Source of the DNA: Paucibacter sp. DJ2R-2
GTDB taxonomy: Bacteria > Pseudomonadota > Gammaproteobacteria > Burkholderiales > Burkholderiaceae_C
Direction: 5' to 3'
Assembly (NCBI RefSeq): GCF_025717675.1
Contig: NZ_JAJIRT010000006.1
Coordinates: 62,001 to 126,000, forward strand
Length of the DNA: 64,000 nucleotides
The position numbers and the translations under genes were made by a program. Below are positions 9,854-19,119 of the stretch, piece by piece. Below the pieces are notes generated by a model. The model was not told the origin of the DNA and did not search any database. It saw only the letters and a list, made by a program, of their open reading frames with translations. The stretch's first letter is position 1, and every line of letters begins with the position of its first letter.

Positions 9854-12309
9854 CAACTCCGCGTGGCCAGCACAGCCACAGTCTCGCGCCGCTCCAGGCT
9901 CAGCGTGGCCCGACGCAGCTGGGCGCCATGTCCCGCGGCCCGTGCGCTGGCTTCCATGAACACCGGCAACTCTTCAGGGGCTTCGGGCAAGGGCAACACG
10001 CTCAGTTCCAAGCTCGCCCAACCGGCTTCGCTGTGCCAGCGGTCCACGCCGATCTGCCACAGGCTGCCATCGCAGAAGCGATCATCGACCACTTCGCCAT
10101 CGGCCCAGAGTCGGGCCACATCACCGACGAGATCCAGGGTCAACCAGACGCGAGATACCTTCTGCGCGCTCAAATCGGGCAAGTGCAAAGCCCAGCGCGC
10201 CGCAGCGGCCTGCGCAGCTTCACAGGGCACCAGGGGCGTTGGCCCTTCACGCCAGCTGATGTGCGGGCCCCAGCGCAGCGCGGGCGGCGCACCTGCCGGG
10301 GTCAACAGATCGGGCTGAAGCTCCCACTGCGCAGCGGCTTCGGCCGGCCACTGCCAGCTGGCCCACTCGACGGCCAAGGTGAGACGCTCCCCGCCCAACC
10401 CCTCGCCAGGGAACACCCGCAGCCAGGCGGCTTCATGGGCAAGACGGTGCAGCGTGACGCGGCCCTCGGGTTCCGCCCAGCTTGCCGCATGACTGGCCCA
10501 AAGCAGGCGTTCTCGGCCGCCCAGGTTCACGCGCACGGCCTGGGCCGCAGCGGCTTGAGACAGCAGCAACAGCCGGTGTTGCCGGCCCTCCGCGTCGCGC
10601 AGCGTGATCAGCTCGGGGCCTTCGGCTTCGTCCTTGGGCTTCACGAACCAGGCGCCGTCGGCCAGCCGTTCGACCTTCCCGCCGACGAGTTCGACGGCGG
10701 TCAGACCCGCAGCATCGAACACCAGCTCGGGCGCCACGCCGTCGATCCTAAAGCCCACCCAAACCACGCTGCCGTCCGCCTCGGTCCAGCGTGTCAGCGG
10801 CTGCACGGTCGCCTGGCGCAGCCGGGCCGCGCCCAAGCGCTGGCCCACAGGCCAGATGAAAGCCATGCCAGGGTTCAGATCCACGCCTTGGCGCAGCGGC
10901 AGCTCCAGGGCATCGCCGTCCTCGCCTTGCAGCCGGACCCGCTGGCCCGTCAACAGCGGCAGCGGGTGGTGGCGCACATGGTGATTGAAGAACACAAAAC
11001 CCTGCAGTTCATCGGCACTTCGGCCGGCTGCGCGCACGGCGACGCGCGGCAGTTCTCGGTCCGCAGGGTCCAGGGGCCCCTGCGCCGGCAGCACCGCTTC
11101 CAGCGGTGCCAGCTCGCTGCCGAAGGCCTGCATGAATTGATGCAGACAGCGCAGCCGACCCCAGGATGGGCGCACCTGGCCGTACTGCCCCAGAGGCGCA
11201 TGGAAGTCATAGCCCCACTGCGGCACATCGTTCGGATAGCCCGTGGCCTGGGTCTCGTTCAGTGGCCCGGTCTCGCAGATCGGATTGGTGCCCCCGTGGT
11301 ACATGTAGTAGCCATAGAGATTCGCGCCTGACCCGATCTGCACCAGGGCCGTCGCATAGACATCCTCTGTCGTGACCACCGGTCGGCGGTGGTAGCTCTG
11401 ATGCATGCCGCCCCCGGCCTCGGCCAGGCAGAAAGGATAGTGGGTGGTGTCGATCAAACCGGCAGCGGGCGTTCCATCGACATTGCCCATCTCGCCGATC
11501 ACACGGCGCGTGTTGAAGAGGAACACGCCCGACGGCGGCAGCGCGTCGCGCGAACCTTGCCAGAAGCCATCGGCATAGGCACCCGACACCGGCAGCACTT
11601 CGCGCGGCGGGATGTCCAGCGTGGGCCAGCCGGTGACCGTGTAAATCGGCACCGTCATGCCCGCCTGCAGCGCCAGGTGTTTCAACTCGCTGATGTGTTC
11701 AGCGCCGCAACCTGGGCCGGTCGCGCCGTACTCGTTTTCAAGTTGCAGGCCGATCACTGGCCCGCCGTCGCACCACAGCTGGCCCTTGATCTGCGCAGCG
11801 ATCTGATCGAAAAGACGCTGCACATGCCCCAGGTAGACCGCGTCGTTGCAACGCAAGGGGCCGGTGTCCGGCAGCCAATCCGGGAAGCCGCCGAGACGCA
11901 CCTCGGCATGCACCCAGGGCCCGGGTCGCAGATAGACCAAGAGGCCCGCCTCGGCCGCCAGCGCAACAAATCGCGCCAGATCACGCTGACCGTCCCAGCG
12001 CCACACACCGCGGCGCGGCTCATGGTGATTCCAGATGACGTAGCTGGCCACCACATTCACGCCGCCGGCGCGCAGCTTGGCCAACTCCGCCGCCCACTCG
12101 GAAGCGGGCGTCCGGCTGTAGTGGAACTCGCCCATCACCGGCATCCAAGGCTTGCCGTCCAGCTGCAGGTAGCGGCTGTTCACCGTGAGCTCGCGCTGCG
12201 GATGCGGGAAATGCCCCAGATTCAGGAAGCCGGTCTCAGGCACGGGGGCCGCAGGCGGCACATTCACATGCACCAGGGAAGTTGTCTCACTCACAAGCGG
12301 TAGCCGCAA
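9853..12309 (-). CDS. GH35 beta-galactosidase (large form)
   Basis: An approximately 818-residue family 35 beta-galactosidase hydrolysing terminal beta-galactose from oligosaccharides. The clan A acid/base pair is in GLQLENEYG (Glu193 by this start) and the likely nucleophile is in the LAEAGGGM segment (Glu297). The long C-terminal half holds beta-rich domains. There is no signal peptide, so it should work in the cytoplasm on imported oligomers. The start is uncertain: the frame opens at a TTG (12309), with in-frame GTGs at 12294 and 12273, and none has a good ribosome site. It is the first gene of the minus-strand operon and lies just inside a LacI-type operator palindrome at 12316-12327. 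Confidence 0.88.
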   Translation of the reverse strand: MRLPLVSETTSLVHVNVPPAAPVPETGFLNLGHFPHPQRELTVNSRYLQLDGKPWMPVMGEFHYSRTPASEWAAELAKLRAGGVNVVASYVIWNHHEPRRGVWRWDGQRDLARFVALAAEAGLLVYLRPGPWVHAEVRLGGFPDWLPDTGPLRCNDAVYLGHVQRLFDQIAAQIKGQLWCDGGPVIGLQLENEYGATGPGCGAEHISELKHLALQAGMTVPIYTVTGWPTLDIPPREVLPVSGAYADGFWQGSRDALPPSGVFLFNTRRVIGEMGNVDGTPAAGLIDTTHYPFCLAEAGGGMHQSYHRRPVVTTEDVYATALVQIGSGANLYGYYMYHGGTNPICETGPLNETQATGYPNDVPQWGYDFHAPLGQYGQVRPSWGRLRCLHQFMQAFGSELAPLEAVLPAQGPLDPADRELPRVAVRAAGRSADELQGFVFFNHHVRHHPLPLLTGQRVRLQGEDGDALELPLRQGVDLNPGMAFIWPVGQRLGAARLRQATVQPLTRWTEADGSVVWVGFRIDGVAPELVFDAAGLTAVELVGGKVERLADGAWFVKPKDEAEGPELITLRDAEGRQHRLLLLSQAAAAQAVRVNLGGRERLLWASHAASWAEPEGRVTLHRLAHEAAWLRVFPGEGLGGERLTLAVEWASWQWPAEAAAQWELQPDLLTPAGAPPALRWGPHISWREGPTPLVPCEAAQAAAARWALHLPDLSAQKVSRVWLTLDLVGDVARLWADGEVVDDRFCDGSLWQIGVDRWHSEAGWASLELSVLPLPEAPEELPVFMEASARAAGHGAQLRRATLSLERRETVAVLATRS

Positions 12310-12315
12310 AGCGGG

Positions 12316-12327
12316 TTAATCGTTTAA
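12316..12327. promoter_or_regulatory. LacI-family operator palindrome, GH35 side
   Basis: TTAATCGTTTAA is a near-perfect 12-bp palindrome with the central CG typical of LacI-family operators. It lies directly before the GH35 operon; a weak minus-strand -10 (TACTTT, 12339-12334) would place the transcript start on it. A one-base variant occurs 217 bp away on the GH42 side. The likely binder is the LacI-type regulator at 17898. Assignment is inferred from symmetry and position. Confidence 0.7.
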
Positions 12328-12499
12328 TTCAACAAAGTAGACCCAAGATGCACCAAAGCAGCAATACGGGTAAGCCCGGAATCAGCACCAAAACGGTGAA
12401 CTTACTGGGAGGATTGAGTCACATTCGCCCAGAGATGGCGCGTCTGTGCATTGTATGTGCAGCGAAAACCTCACCCACCCCAGCAAGCAACAGCCCCGA

Positions 12500-12528
12500 T
12501 TGACAGCAAGGCGCCCAATTGATCCAAT
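12500..12528 (+). promoter_or_regulatory. Promoter of the GH42-gal operon
   Basis: A consensus -35 box TTGACA (12500-12505) is followed after 17 bp by a -10-like TCCAAT (12523-12528). The predicted start falls on the operator palindrome at 12533-12544, a classic arrangement for steric repression. The 248-bp region 12310-12557 between the divergent operons holds only these control elements. Confidence 0.55.
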
Positions 12529-12532
12529 AAGA

Positions 12533-12544
12533 TTAATCGCTTAA
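12533..12544. promoter_or_regulatory. LacI-family operator palindrome, GH42 side
   Basis: TTAATCGCTTAA differs by one base from the palindrome at 12316-12327. It ends 13 nt before the GTG start of the GH42 gene and overlaps the predicted transcription start, so a bound repressor would block the galE-galT-galK operon. Two copies 217 bp apart could allow looping. Confidence 0.7.
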
Positions 12545-12557
12545 CCCTGAACAGCAC

Positions 12558-14561
12558 GTGAACCCTTCCAAATCCAGGCATGCACTCCAACTCGGTGTTT
12601 GCTACTACCCGGAGCAATGGCCGCGCGAGCGCTGGCCCGCCGACGCCAAAGCCATGCGAGCGCTGGGGCTCAGCACAGTGCGCATCGCCGAATTCGCCTG
12701 GTCCCGCATGGAGACCGCGCCCGGTCACTTTGACTGGTCCTGGCTGGACGAGGCCATCGATGTGCTGGCCGCCGAAGGCCTGCAAGTCGTGCTGGGCACG
12801 CCGACCGCCGCGCCGCCCCAGTGGCTGATCGAAGCCCACCCCGACATCCTGCCGATGGATGCTCAGGGTCGTGTCAAGCCCTTCGGCGCGCGCCGCCATT
12901 ACTGCTTCTCCAGCCCGGCGATGCATGAGGCGTCGCGCCGCATCGTCACCGCCATGGTGCAGCGTTATGGCCGCCACCCCGCCGTCATCGCCTGGCAAAC
13001 CGACAACGAATACGGCTGCCATGACACCACCCTCTCCTACAGCCCGGCGGCGCTGAGCAGCTTCAGGAAATGGCTGACTGCACGCTACCAAGGCGACATC
13101 AACACACTGAACGAGGCCTGGGGGACGGCCTTCTGGGGCTTGCAGTACAGCGGATTCGAGCAGATCGGATTCCCGGTGGGGCAACCCACCAGCCCGCTCC
13201 CGAATCACGCACTCGACTTCCGTCGCTTCGCCTCGGACGAAGTGCGGCGCTTCAACCGCCTGCAGGTCGAGATCCTGCGCGAGCATGCGCCGGGCCGGCC
13301 GGTGCTGCACAACTTCATGGGCTTGTTCGGTGACTTCGATCACCACGCCATGGCTCAGGACCTGAGCATCGCGGCGTGGGACAACTATCCCTTGGGCTTT
13401 TTAGACACGGCCGCCCGCTTCCTGCCCGAGTCAGCGCGGCTGCAGTGGGCTCGAAGCGGGCATCCCGACATCAGCGCCTTCCAGCACGACCTCTACCGCG
13501 GCGTCGGCCACGGCCGGCTGTGGGTGATGGAGCAGCAGGCCGGCCCGGTCAACTGGGCCGACTGGAACGCCCTGCCGCTTCCGGGCATGGTGCGTGCCTG
13601 GACTTGGGAGGCATTCGCCCATGGTGCCGAGCTGGTGTCCTATTTCCGCTGGCGCCAGCTGCCCTTCGGCCAGGAGCAGATGCACTCCGGACTGAACCGG
13701 CCCGATGGCATGCCGGACGTCGGCGCCGAGGAAGCCGCTCAAGTCAAGTCAGAGATCGATCTTCTGCTCAGTGAAGAAGGCGAAGAGGCGATGCACACCC
13801 AAGCAGCCCGCGTAGCGCTGGTGCTGGATTACCCTTCGCTGTGGATGGCGCAGATCCAGCCGCAGGGGGCCGATATGGCCGGCTTCGGGGTGCTGCTGCG
13901 CTACTACAGCGCCGCGCGCCGCCTGGGATTGGACGTCGACATCGTCGGGCCGCAACAAGATCTCAGTGACTACGCCCTGGTACTGCTGCCGAGCCTGCTG
14001 CACGTGCCCGAAGCGCTGCAGCAGCAGTTGGCAAGCCTGACCGCGGTGGTCGTCGCGGGGCCGCGATGCGGCGGCAAGACGGCCGAGCTCAGTATCACCC
14101 AGCCGCTCCCGCCAGGCCCCTTGAGGCCGTGGCTGCCCATGCAGGTGCGGGCGGTCGAGTCCATGCGGCCCGGGCGCCACTATGCCGTCGACGGCGGCCA
14201 GGGCGAGCAATGGCGCGACTTGGTCGAGCCGCAGGCCGGCGTCGCCGTTCATGCACGCTATGAAGACGGCTGGCCGGCCTGGCTGAGCCACGGCCGTTGG
14301 CACAGCCACGCCGGCCTGGTCAACGAGGCCCTGCTGATCGACTGGCTGGCCGAGTCTGCTCGGCAGGCCGGCCTGACCGTGGCACCACAGGCCCTCCCTG
14401 AAGGGCTGCGCCTGCGGCGGCGCGGCCGCTGGCAGTTCGCCATCAACCACGGCCCTGCCCCGGCCGCGGTACCGGTGCCAGAAGGCCACAAGCTGCTGCT
14501 GGGCGAGCGACTGCTGCCGGCCGGTGGCGTGGCCGCCTGGCTTCTCAACCCCAAGGACTGA
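12558..14561 (+). CDS. GH42 beta-galactosidase
   Basis: A 667-residue family 42 beta-galactosidase, an enzyme group that acts on beta-galacto-oligosaccharides and often accompanies GH53 galactanases. The start motif [23 protein letters not shown]-like strand, acid/base Glu in WQTDNEYGC (Glu151) and nucleophile Glu in [13 protein letters not shown] (Glu325) are all present, followed by the trimerisation and C-terminal beta domains. It begins with GTG and has no signal peptide, so it is cytoplasmic. It opens the plus-strand operon whose next genes (galE 7 nt downstream) process the released galactose. It and the GH35 enzyme give the cell two unrelated cytosolic beta-galactosidases under shared control. 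Confidence 0.94.
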   Translation: MNPSKSRHALQLGVCYYPEQWPRERWPADAKAMRALGLSTVRIAEFAWSRMETAPGHFDWSWLDEAIDVLAAEGLQVVLGTPTAAPPQWLIEAHPDILPMDAQGRVKPFGARRHYCFSSPAMHEASRRIVTAMVQRYGRHPAVIAWQTDNEYGCHDTTLSYSPAALSSFRKWLTARYQGDINTLNEAWGTAFWGLQYSGFEQIGFPVGQPTSPLPNHALDFRRFASDEVRRFNRLQVEILREHAPGRPVLHNFMGLFGDFDHHAMAQDLSIAAWDNYPLGFLDTAARFLPESARLQWARSGHPDISAFQHDLYRGVGHGRLWVMEQQAGPVNWADWNALPLPGMVRAWTWEAFAHGAELVSYFRWRQLPFGQEQMHSGLNRPDGMPDVGAEEAAQVKSEIDLLLSEEGEEAMHTQAARVALVLDYPSLWMAQIQPQGADMAGFGVLLRYYSAARRLGLDVDIVGPQQDLSDYALVLLPSLLHVPEALQQQLASLTAVVVAGPRCGGKTAELSITQPLPPGPLRPWLPMQVRAVESMRPGRHYAVDGGQGEQWRDLVEPQAGVAVHARYEDGWPAWLSHGRWHSHAGLVNEALLIDWLAESARQAGLTVAPQALPEGLRLRRRGRWQFAINHGPAPAAVPVPEGHKLLLGERLLPAGGVAAWLLNPKD

Positions 14562-14568
14562 GCCCGCA

Positions 14569-15615
14569 ATGTCTAGCCAACTCTTCCCCAGCGCCGCGCG
14601 GCGCGTTCTGGTCACCGGCGGCGCCGGCTACATCGGCAGCATCACGGTGGTGCGCTTGATCGAGGCCGGCTGGACGCCGCTGATTCTGGACAACTTCAGC
14701 AACAGCCACCCCGAGGTGCTCCAGCGCATCGAACGGCTGACGGGTTACGCACCGCAGCTATACCGTGCCGATGTCCGAGACCGTGCCGCGCTGGACCGCG
14801 TGTTTGCCGAGCAGCGCATCGATGCGGTGATCCACTTTGCCGGCCTCAAGGCCGTAGGTGAGTCGGTGCTCAAACCGCTGGACTACGCCGAAGTCAATGT
14901 GGCCGGCAGCGTGCAACTGCTGCAAGCCATGCGGCAGCACGGCGTGCGTCACATCGTGTTCAGCTCCTCTGCCACGGTCTACGGAGACGCGCGCGTCATG
15001 CCGCTGACCGAGGACATGACCGGAGTCCCCACCAGCCCCTACGGCCGCAGCAAATGGCAGGTCGAGCAGATCTTGGCCGACCTGGCCGCATCGGACCCCA
15101 GCTGGTCCGTCGCGGCGCTGCGTTACTTCAATCCGGTGGGCGCCCATCCCAGCGGGGAACTCGGCGAAGATCCGCAAGGCACACCCAACAACTTGATGCC
15201 CTTCATTGCACAGGTCGCTGTGGGCCGCCAGCCTGAACTGCGCGTCTTCGGCAGCGATTACCCCACCGTCGACGGCACGGGCGTGCGCGACTATCTGCAT
15301 GTGCTCGATCTGGCCGATGGCCATGTGGCGGCCCTGGAGCTCTTGCGGCGAGAAGCGGGCTTGCATGTGCTGAACCTTGGCACGGGGCGCGGCCACAGCG
15401 TGCTGGAGCTGAAGGCAGCGTTCGAGCGGGCCTGCGGGCGTGAGCTGCCCACACGCGTGGTGGAGCGCCGCCCCGGCGACGTCGCACAGATGTGGGCAGA
15501 CGCCAGACGCGCACGCGACAAGCTGGGCTGGCAGGCTCAATTGAGCCTGCAACAGATGTGCGATGACACCTGGCGCTGGCAGTCGCGCTACCCCCAAGGC
15601 TACCGACCCGTCTGA
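14569..15615 (+). CDS. galE: UDP-glucose 4-epimerase
   Basis: A 348-residue extended short-chain dehydrogenase interconverting UDP-galactose and UDP-glucose in the Leloir pathway. The NAD-binding motif VTGGAGYIGS is at residues 15-24, FSSSATVYGD at about 131-140, and the catalytic pair Tyr158/Lys162 in SPYGRSK. The substrate loop FNPVGAHPSGELGEDPQGTPNNLMPF is typical of GalE. The ATG at 14569 starts 7 nt after the GH42 stop. The frame is open upstream to 14524, but that would lie inside GH42. Order GH42-galE-galT-galK indicates a single transcript. Confidence 0.97.
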   Translation: MSSQLFPSAARRVLVTGGAGYIGSITVVRLIEAGWTPLILDNFSNSHPEVLQRIERLTGYAPQLYRADVRDRAALDRVFAEQRIDAVIHFAGLKAVGESVLKPLDYAEVNVAGSVQLLQAMRQHGVRHIVFSSSATVYGDARVMPLTEDMTGVPTSPYGRSKWQVEQILADLAASDPSWSVAALRYFNPVGAHPSGELGEDPQGTPNNLMPFIAQVAVGRQPELRVFGSDYPTVDGTGVRDYLHVLDLADGHVAALELLRREAGLHVLNLGTGRGHSVLELKAAFERACGRELPTRVVERRPGDVAQMWADARRARDKLGWQAQLSLQQMCDDTWRWQSRYPQGYRPV

Positions 15616-15645
15616 AAACCAAACGACGTGAATCCTGACGACACC

Positions 15646-16701
15646 ATGACTTTCGATCGCAACCTCCACTCCCACCGCCGCTTCAACCCTTTGGCCGGCC
15701 GCTGGGTTCTCGTCTCACCGCAACGCAGCCTGCGCCCTTGGCAGGGTCAGACCGAAAGCCCAGACGAAGCGCTGCGCCCGGCCCACGACCCCAGCTGCTA
15801 TCTCTGCTCCGGCAACACCCGCATCAACGGAGAAAAAAACCCGAACTACACCGGCACCTTTGTGTTCGAGAACGACTTCGCCGCGCTGTTGGCCGATGTC
15901 CCTGAGCCCCAAGAAAGCAGCACAGGTCTAGGCGGCGCGCTGTTCCAGGCCCAGCCGGCCCGAGGCACCAGCCGCGTGATCTGCTTTTCGCCGGACCACA
16001 GCCGCAGCCTGCCCGAGCTCGATGATGTGGCGCTGCGCGGGGTCGTCGCCACCTGGTGCGCTCAGAGCGAAGAGCTGGCTCACCGTTGGACATGGGTGCA
16101 GGTGTTCGAGAACAAGGGCGCCATGATGGGTTGCTCCAACCCACACCCCCATGGCCAGGTCTGGGCCAGCGATTTCGTGCCCGACCTGCCGCAACGCGAG
16201 GACCAGCAACAGCGCGATTGGCTACTCAGCCACGGCGAACCCATGTTGCTGTCGTTCGCCCGCGCTGAGGCTGCCGACGGAGAGCGCGTGGTGGTCCAGA
16301 ACGAGGACTGGTTGGTCATCGTGCCCTACTGGGCCGAGTGGCCATTCGAGACCCTGCTGCTGCCGCGCTTCGCGGTGCAAAACCTGCATCAACTGAGCGA
16401 GCAGCAACAGGCCAGCTTGGCCGACATCGTGCGCCAACTGACCATTCGCTATGACAACCTCTTCCAGTGCAGTTTCCCCTACTCCATGGGATGGCATGGC
16501 GCGCCCACCGGGCCGGAGGCCACGCCGGCGCCGCACTGGCAGCTGCATGCCCATTTCTACCCTCCCCTGCTGCGCAGCGCGACAGTACGCAAGTTCATGG
16601 TGGGCTTCGAACTCCTGGCGGAATCCCAGCGCGACCTGAGCCCCGAGCAAGCGGCGGCCCGCCTGCGCGAACAAGCACCCACCCATTACCGCCAGCGCTG
16701 A
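15646..16701 (+). CDS. galT: Galactose-1-phosphate uridylyltransferase
   Basis: A 351-residue GalT exchanging galactose-1-phosphate and UDP-glucose for glucose-1-phosphate and UDP-galactose. The active-site HPHGQ with the uridylylated His169 is intact, as are a zinc CxxC pair (Cys51, Cys54), the N-terminal [18 protein letters not shown] and the C-terminal [22 protein letters not shown]. The ATG at 15646 gives the usual GalT N-terminus; an in-frame GTG at 15628 would add six residues. It lies between galE and galK in the galactose operon, and galK starts 9 nt after its stop. Confidence 0.97.
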   Translation: MTFDRNLHSHRRFNPLAGRWVLVSPQRSLRPWQGQTESPDEALRPAHDPSCYLCSGNTRINGEKNPNYTGTFVFENDFAALLADVPEPQESSTGLGGALFQAQPARGTSRVICFSPDHSRSLPELDDVALRGVVATWCAQSEELAHRWTWVQVFENKGAMMGCSNPHPHGQVWASDFVPDLPQREDQQQRDWLLSHGEPMLLSFARAEAADGERVVVQNEDWLVIVPYWAEWPFETLLLPRFAVQNLHQLSEQQQASLADIVRQLTIRYDNLFQCSFPYSMGWHGAPTGPEATPAPHWQLHAHFYPPLLRSATVRKFMVGFELLAESQRDLSPEQAAARLREQAPTHYRQR

Positions 16702-16710
16702 GGCCCGGCC

Positions 16711-17901
16711 ATGACCAAGCAACTCCCCCCGACTGCCCAGGCTGCCGTCCAGGCCTACATCGAGCGCCACGGCGCCAAGCCCACCGTGCTCGCCCGCGCG
16801 CCCGGCCGTGTCAATCTGATCGGTGAACACACGGACTACAACGATGGTTTTGTGCTGCCGGCAGCCATCGACCGCGACACCTGGGTTGCCGCCGGCCCAC
16901 GCAGTGATGGCCAGGTGCTGGCCATCGCGCTGGACGAGGGCAAGGCCGAGGACCACTTCGAACTCTCTGAGCAAGCAGCTCATCATCCTGAGAGCGGCTG
17001 GCGTGACCATGTGCGCGGCACGCTGGCGCAGCTCGTGCCGCTGGCGCCTCTGCCCCAAGGCATGAACTTGGTCATCGCCGGCGACGTACCCATGGGCGCC
17101 GGGCTGAGCTCCTCCGCATCGCTGGCCATGGCGCTGCTGCGTGCGGCCCAAGCTCTGTCCGGCGATGACACCCTCAACGGCAAGCAGCTGGCACGCCTCG
17201 CACAGCAGGCCGAAAACCGCTTCGTCGGCTGCCAGTGCGGCATCATGGATCAGCTGACCAGCGCCGAGGGCAAGCCCGGCCACGCCTTGTTGATCGACTG
17301 CCGGTCCCTCGACACCGAGCCCGTATCTTTACCCAAGGGCACCACCCTCTTGATCGCTCACTCACGGGTGCGCCGCGGCCTGGTCGACAGCGCCTACAAC
17401 GAGCGAAGAGAGCAATGTGAAACAGCGGCCCGCGCCATGGGTGTGCCGGCGCTTCGGGACGCCACGCTGGAGATGCTGGCGGCCACGCCCATGTCAGACC
17501 CAGTGATGCGTCGGGCTCGCCACATCATCACCGAGAACAGCCGCGTGCTGAGCGCCACGCAAGCCTTGCGTAGCGGCGATATGCAAGGCTTGGGCGAGTT
17601 GATGGCGGCATCGCACGCATCCATGCGCGATGACTTCGAAATCACCACACCGGCCATCGATCAATTGGCCAGCCTGCTGCAAAACGTAGTCGGCAATGCT
17701 GGCGGCGCGCGCATGACTGGCGGCGGATTCGGAGGTTGTGTGATCGCGCTCTTGCCTCAGGCGCTGGTCCCCGCAGCCAAGGCCGCGCTGGAAGCCGGCT
17801 ACCGCTCGCCCGAAGGCCGGCCGGCTTTGGTCTATCTGTGCGAAGCAGGAGCAGGCGCGGAGGCAATTCACATGACGGCTACAGGTACGATGGAGGGATG
17901 A
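16711..17901 (+). CDS. galK: Galactokinase
   Basis: A 396-residue GHMP-family galactokinase phosphorylating alpha-D-galactose at C1. The galactokinase signature GRVNLIGEHTDYNDGFVLP (about residues 31-49), the phosphate-binding MGAGLSSSAS and the C-terminal GGARMTGGGFGGC are intact, as is the CGIMDQ segment carrying the catalytic Asp. Its stop overlaps the start of the LacI-type gene (ATGA), tying regulator synthesis to the operon. Together with galM, galE and galT it completes the Leloir pathway here. Confidence 0.97.
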   Translation: MTKQLPPTAQAAVQAYIERHGAKPTVLARAPGRVNLIGEHTDYNDGFVLPAAIDRDTWVAAGPRSDGQVLAIALDEGKAEDHFELSEQAAHHPESGWRDHVRGTLAQLVPLAPLPQGMNLVIAGDVPMGAGLSSSASLAMALLRAAQALSGDDTLNGKQLARLAQQAENRFVGCQCGIMDQLTSAEGKPGHALLIDCRSLDTEPVSLPKGTTLLIAHSRVRRGLVDSAYNERREQCETAARAMGVPALRDATLEMLAATPMSDPVMRRARHIITENSRVLSATQALRSGDMQGLGELMAASHASMRDDFEITTPAIDQLASLLQNVVGNAGGARMTGGGFGGCVIALLPQALVPAAKAALEAGYRSPEGRPALVYLCEAGAGAEAIHMTATGTMEG

Positions 17902-18926
17902 CCACCCTCGTTCAGGTTGCACAAGTCGCCGGAGTCACTGCTGCGACCGTTTCCAATGTGCTGCGCGGCCGCGGCAAGGTGGGCGAGGAAACCCGCCGCC
18001 GCGTGCTGGCCGCCGTCGAAAGTCTGGGTTACCGCCCCAATCTGATGGCCCGCGCCCTCGTCGAGGGCAAGCCATCCACCATCGCCCTGGTGGTCAGCAG
18101 CATTGCCAACCCCTTCTATCCGGAGTTCGCACTTCAGGTGGAGCGCGCGGCCCGCAAGCTGGGCTATTTCCTGCTCGTGTGCAACACCAACGACGACCCA
18201 GCCCAGGAGCGCGCCTATCTCGACGCTGTCGGCGGCGCGCTGGCCCAGGGCGTGATCGTGATGAACGCCGACTTCGTGCAACTCGACGCACTCCAGGATC
18301 TGCGCCAACGCGGTGTACCGGTGGTGCTGTGCATGTGGGAGCGGCCGCAGGAGCCACCTCCGCTGCCCTGCGTTGCCGTGGATCTCTATCAGGCCGGCGT
18401 CTTGGCCGCCGAACATCTCTTGCGGCTGGGACATCGTTGCTTGGGCGCCGTGGTCGGGAGCGAGCCCAGTGGCAACCACCGGTGGCGGCTCCAGGGCTTT
18501 CTGGATACGGCCCAACGAGCCGGCATGGACTTGCCCCCAGACCACGTCCGCTATGGGCACGACACGATTGACGATGGCAGAAATGCGGCCCACAGCTTGC
18601 TGGCCACCCACGCGGACATCACGGCCGTCTTCGCGACGAATGACTTGCCTGCTTTAGGCGTTCTGCAGGCGGCAGCAGACTTGGGGCTGGAGGTTCCCAG
18701 AGACCTTTCCGTCGTCGGAGTGACCGACATTCAACTGGCCCATCAAATGCGACCAGCACTGACCACCGTCGCCGTACCCACCGAAGAAGCTGCCGCGCTC
18801 GCGGTTCAAATGCTGCTATCGGAAATCAGCGCACAACCCGGAGATGCCACGCCCATACGTGTCACCAAGCCGCCCCGCTTGGTGGTTCGCACCTCGACGG
18901 GCAAAGCGAGTGACATCGGGCGATGA
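17898..18926 (+). CDS. LacI-family transcriptional regulator, likely repressor of the galactan locus
   Basis: A 342-residue LacI/GalR-type regulator. The N-terminal helix-turn-helix (about residues 3-23, LVQVAQVAGVTAATVSNVLRG) and hinge helix region (YRPNLMARALVEG) precede a periplasmic-binding-protein-like effector domain (IALVVSSIANPFYPEF onward). The ATG at 17898 overlaps the galK TGA, with GGAGGG immediately before; the longer open frame upstream is galK in another frame. It is the last gene of the GH42-gal operon, which fits negative autoregulation. The two TTAATCGYTTAA palindromes between the divergent operons are its probable sites. The inducer is likely galactose or a galacto-oligosaccharide, by context only. 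Confidence 0.92.
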   Translation: MTTLVQVAQVAGVTAATVSNVLRGRGKVGEETRRRVLAAVESLGYRPNLMARALVEGKPSTIALVVSSIANPFYPEFALQVERAARKLGYFLLVCNTNDDPAQERAYLDAVGGALAQGVIVMNADFVQLDALQDLRQRGVPVVLCMWERPQEPPPLPCVAVDLYQAGVLAAEHLLRLGHRCLGAVVGSEPSGNHRWRLQGFLDTAQRAGMDLPPDHVRYGHDTIDDGRNAAHSLLATHADITAVFATNDLPALGVLQAAADLGLEVPRDLSVVGVTDIQLAHQMRPALTTVAVPTEEAAALAVQMLLSEISAQPGDATPIRVTKPPRLVVRTSTGKASDIGR

Positions 18927-19119
18927 GGGAAGAAGCCGAGGCCCTGCCGATCACCTGATACCGCACACCCTGATCGCCACACGGACCCGCCATCTCCCAC
19001 AGCCAGTGCCTGGCATGCAAGCTGCTAAATTGCGGCAGCGGCGCGCGCCGAACTCCGTTGGCTCCTGCGCCGCCGCAGGCCTGTCTGGGCTCGCGCCGCA
19101 ACTTGCCCGGAACCCTGTC

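Noticed and set aside
14524-14568. Extended galE start
   Set aside because: Would overlap the GH42 coding end without a ribosome site; the ATG at 14569 gives the usual GalE N-terminus.
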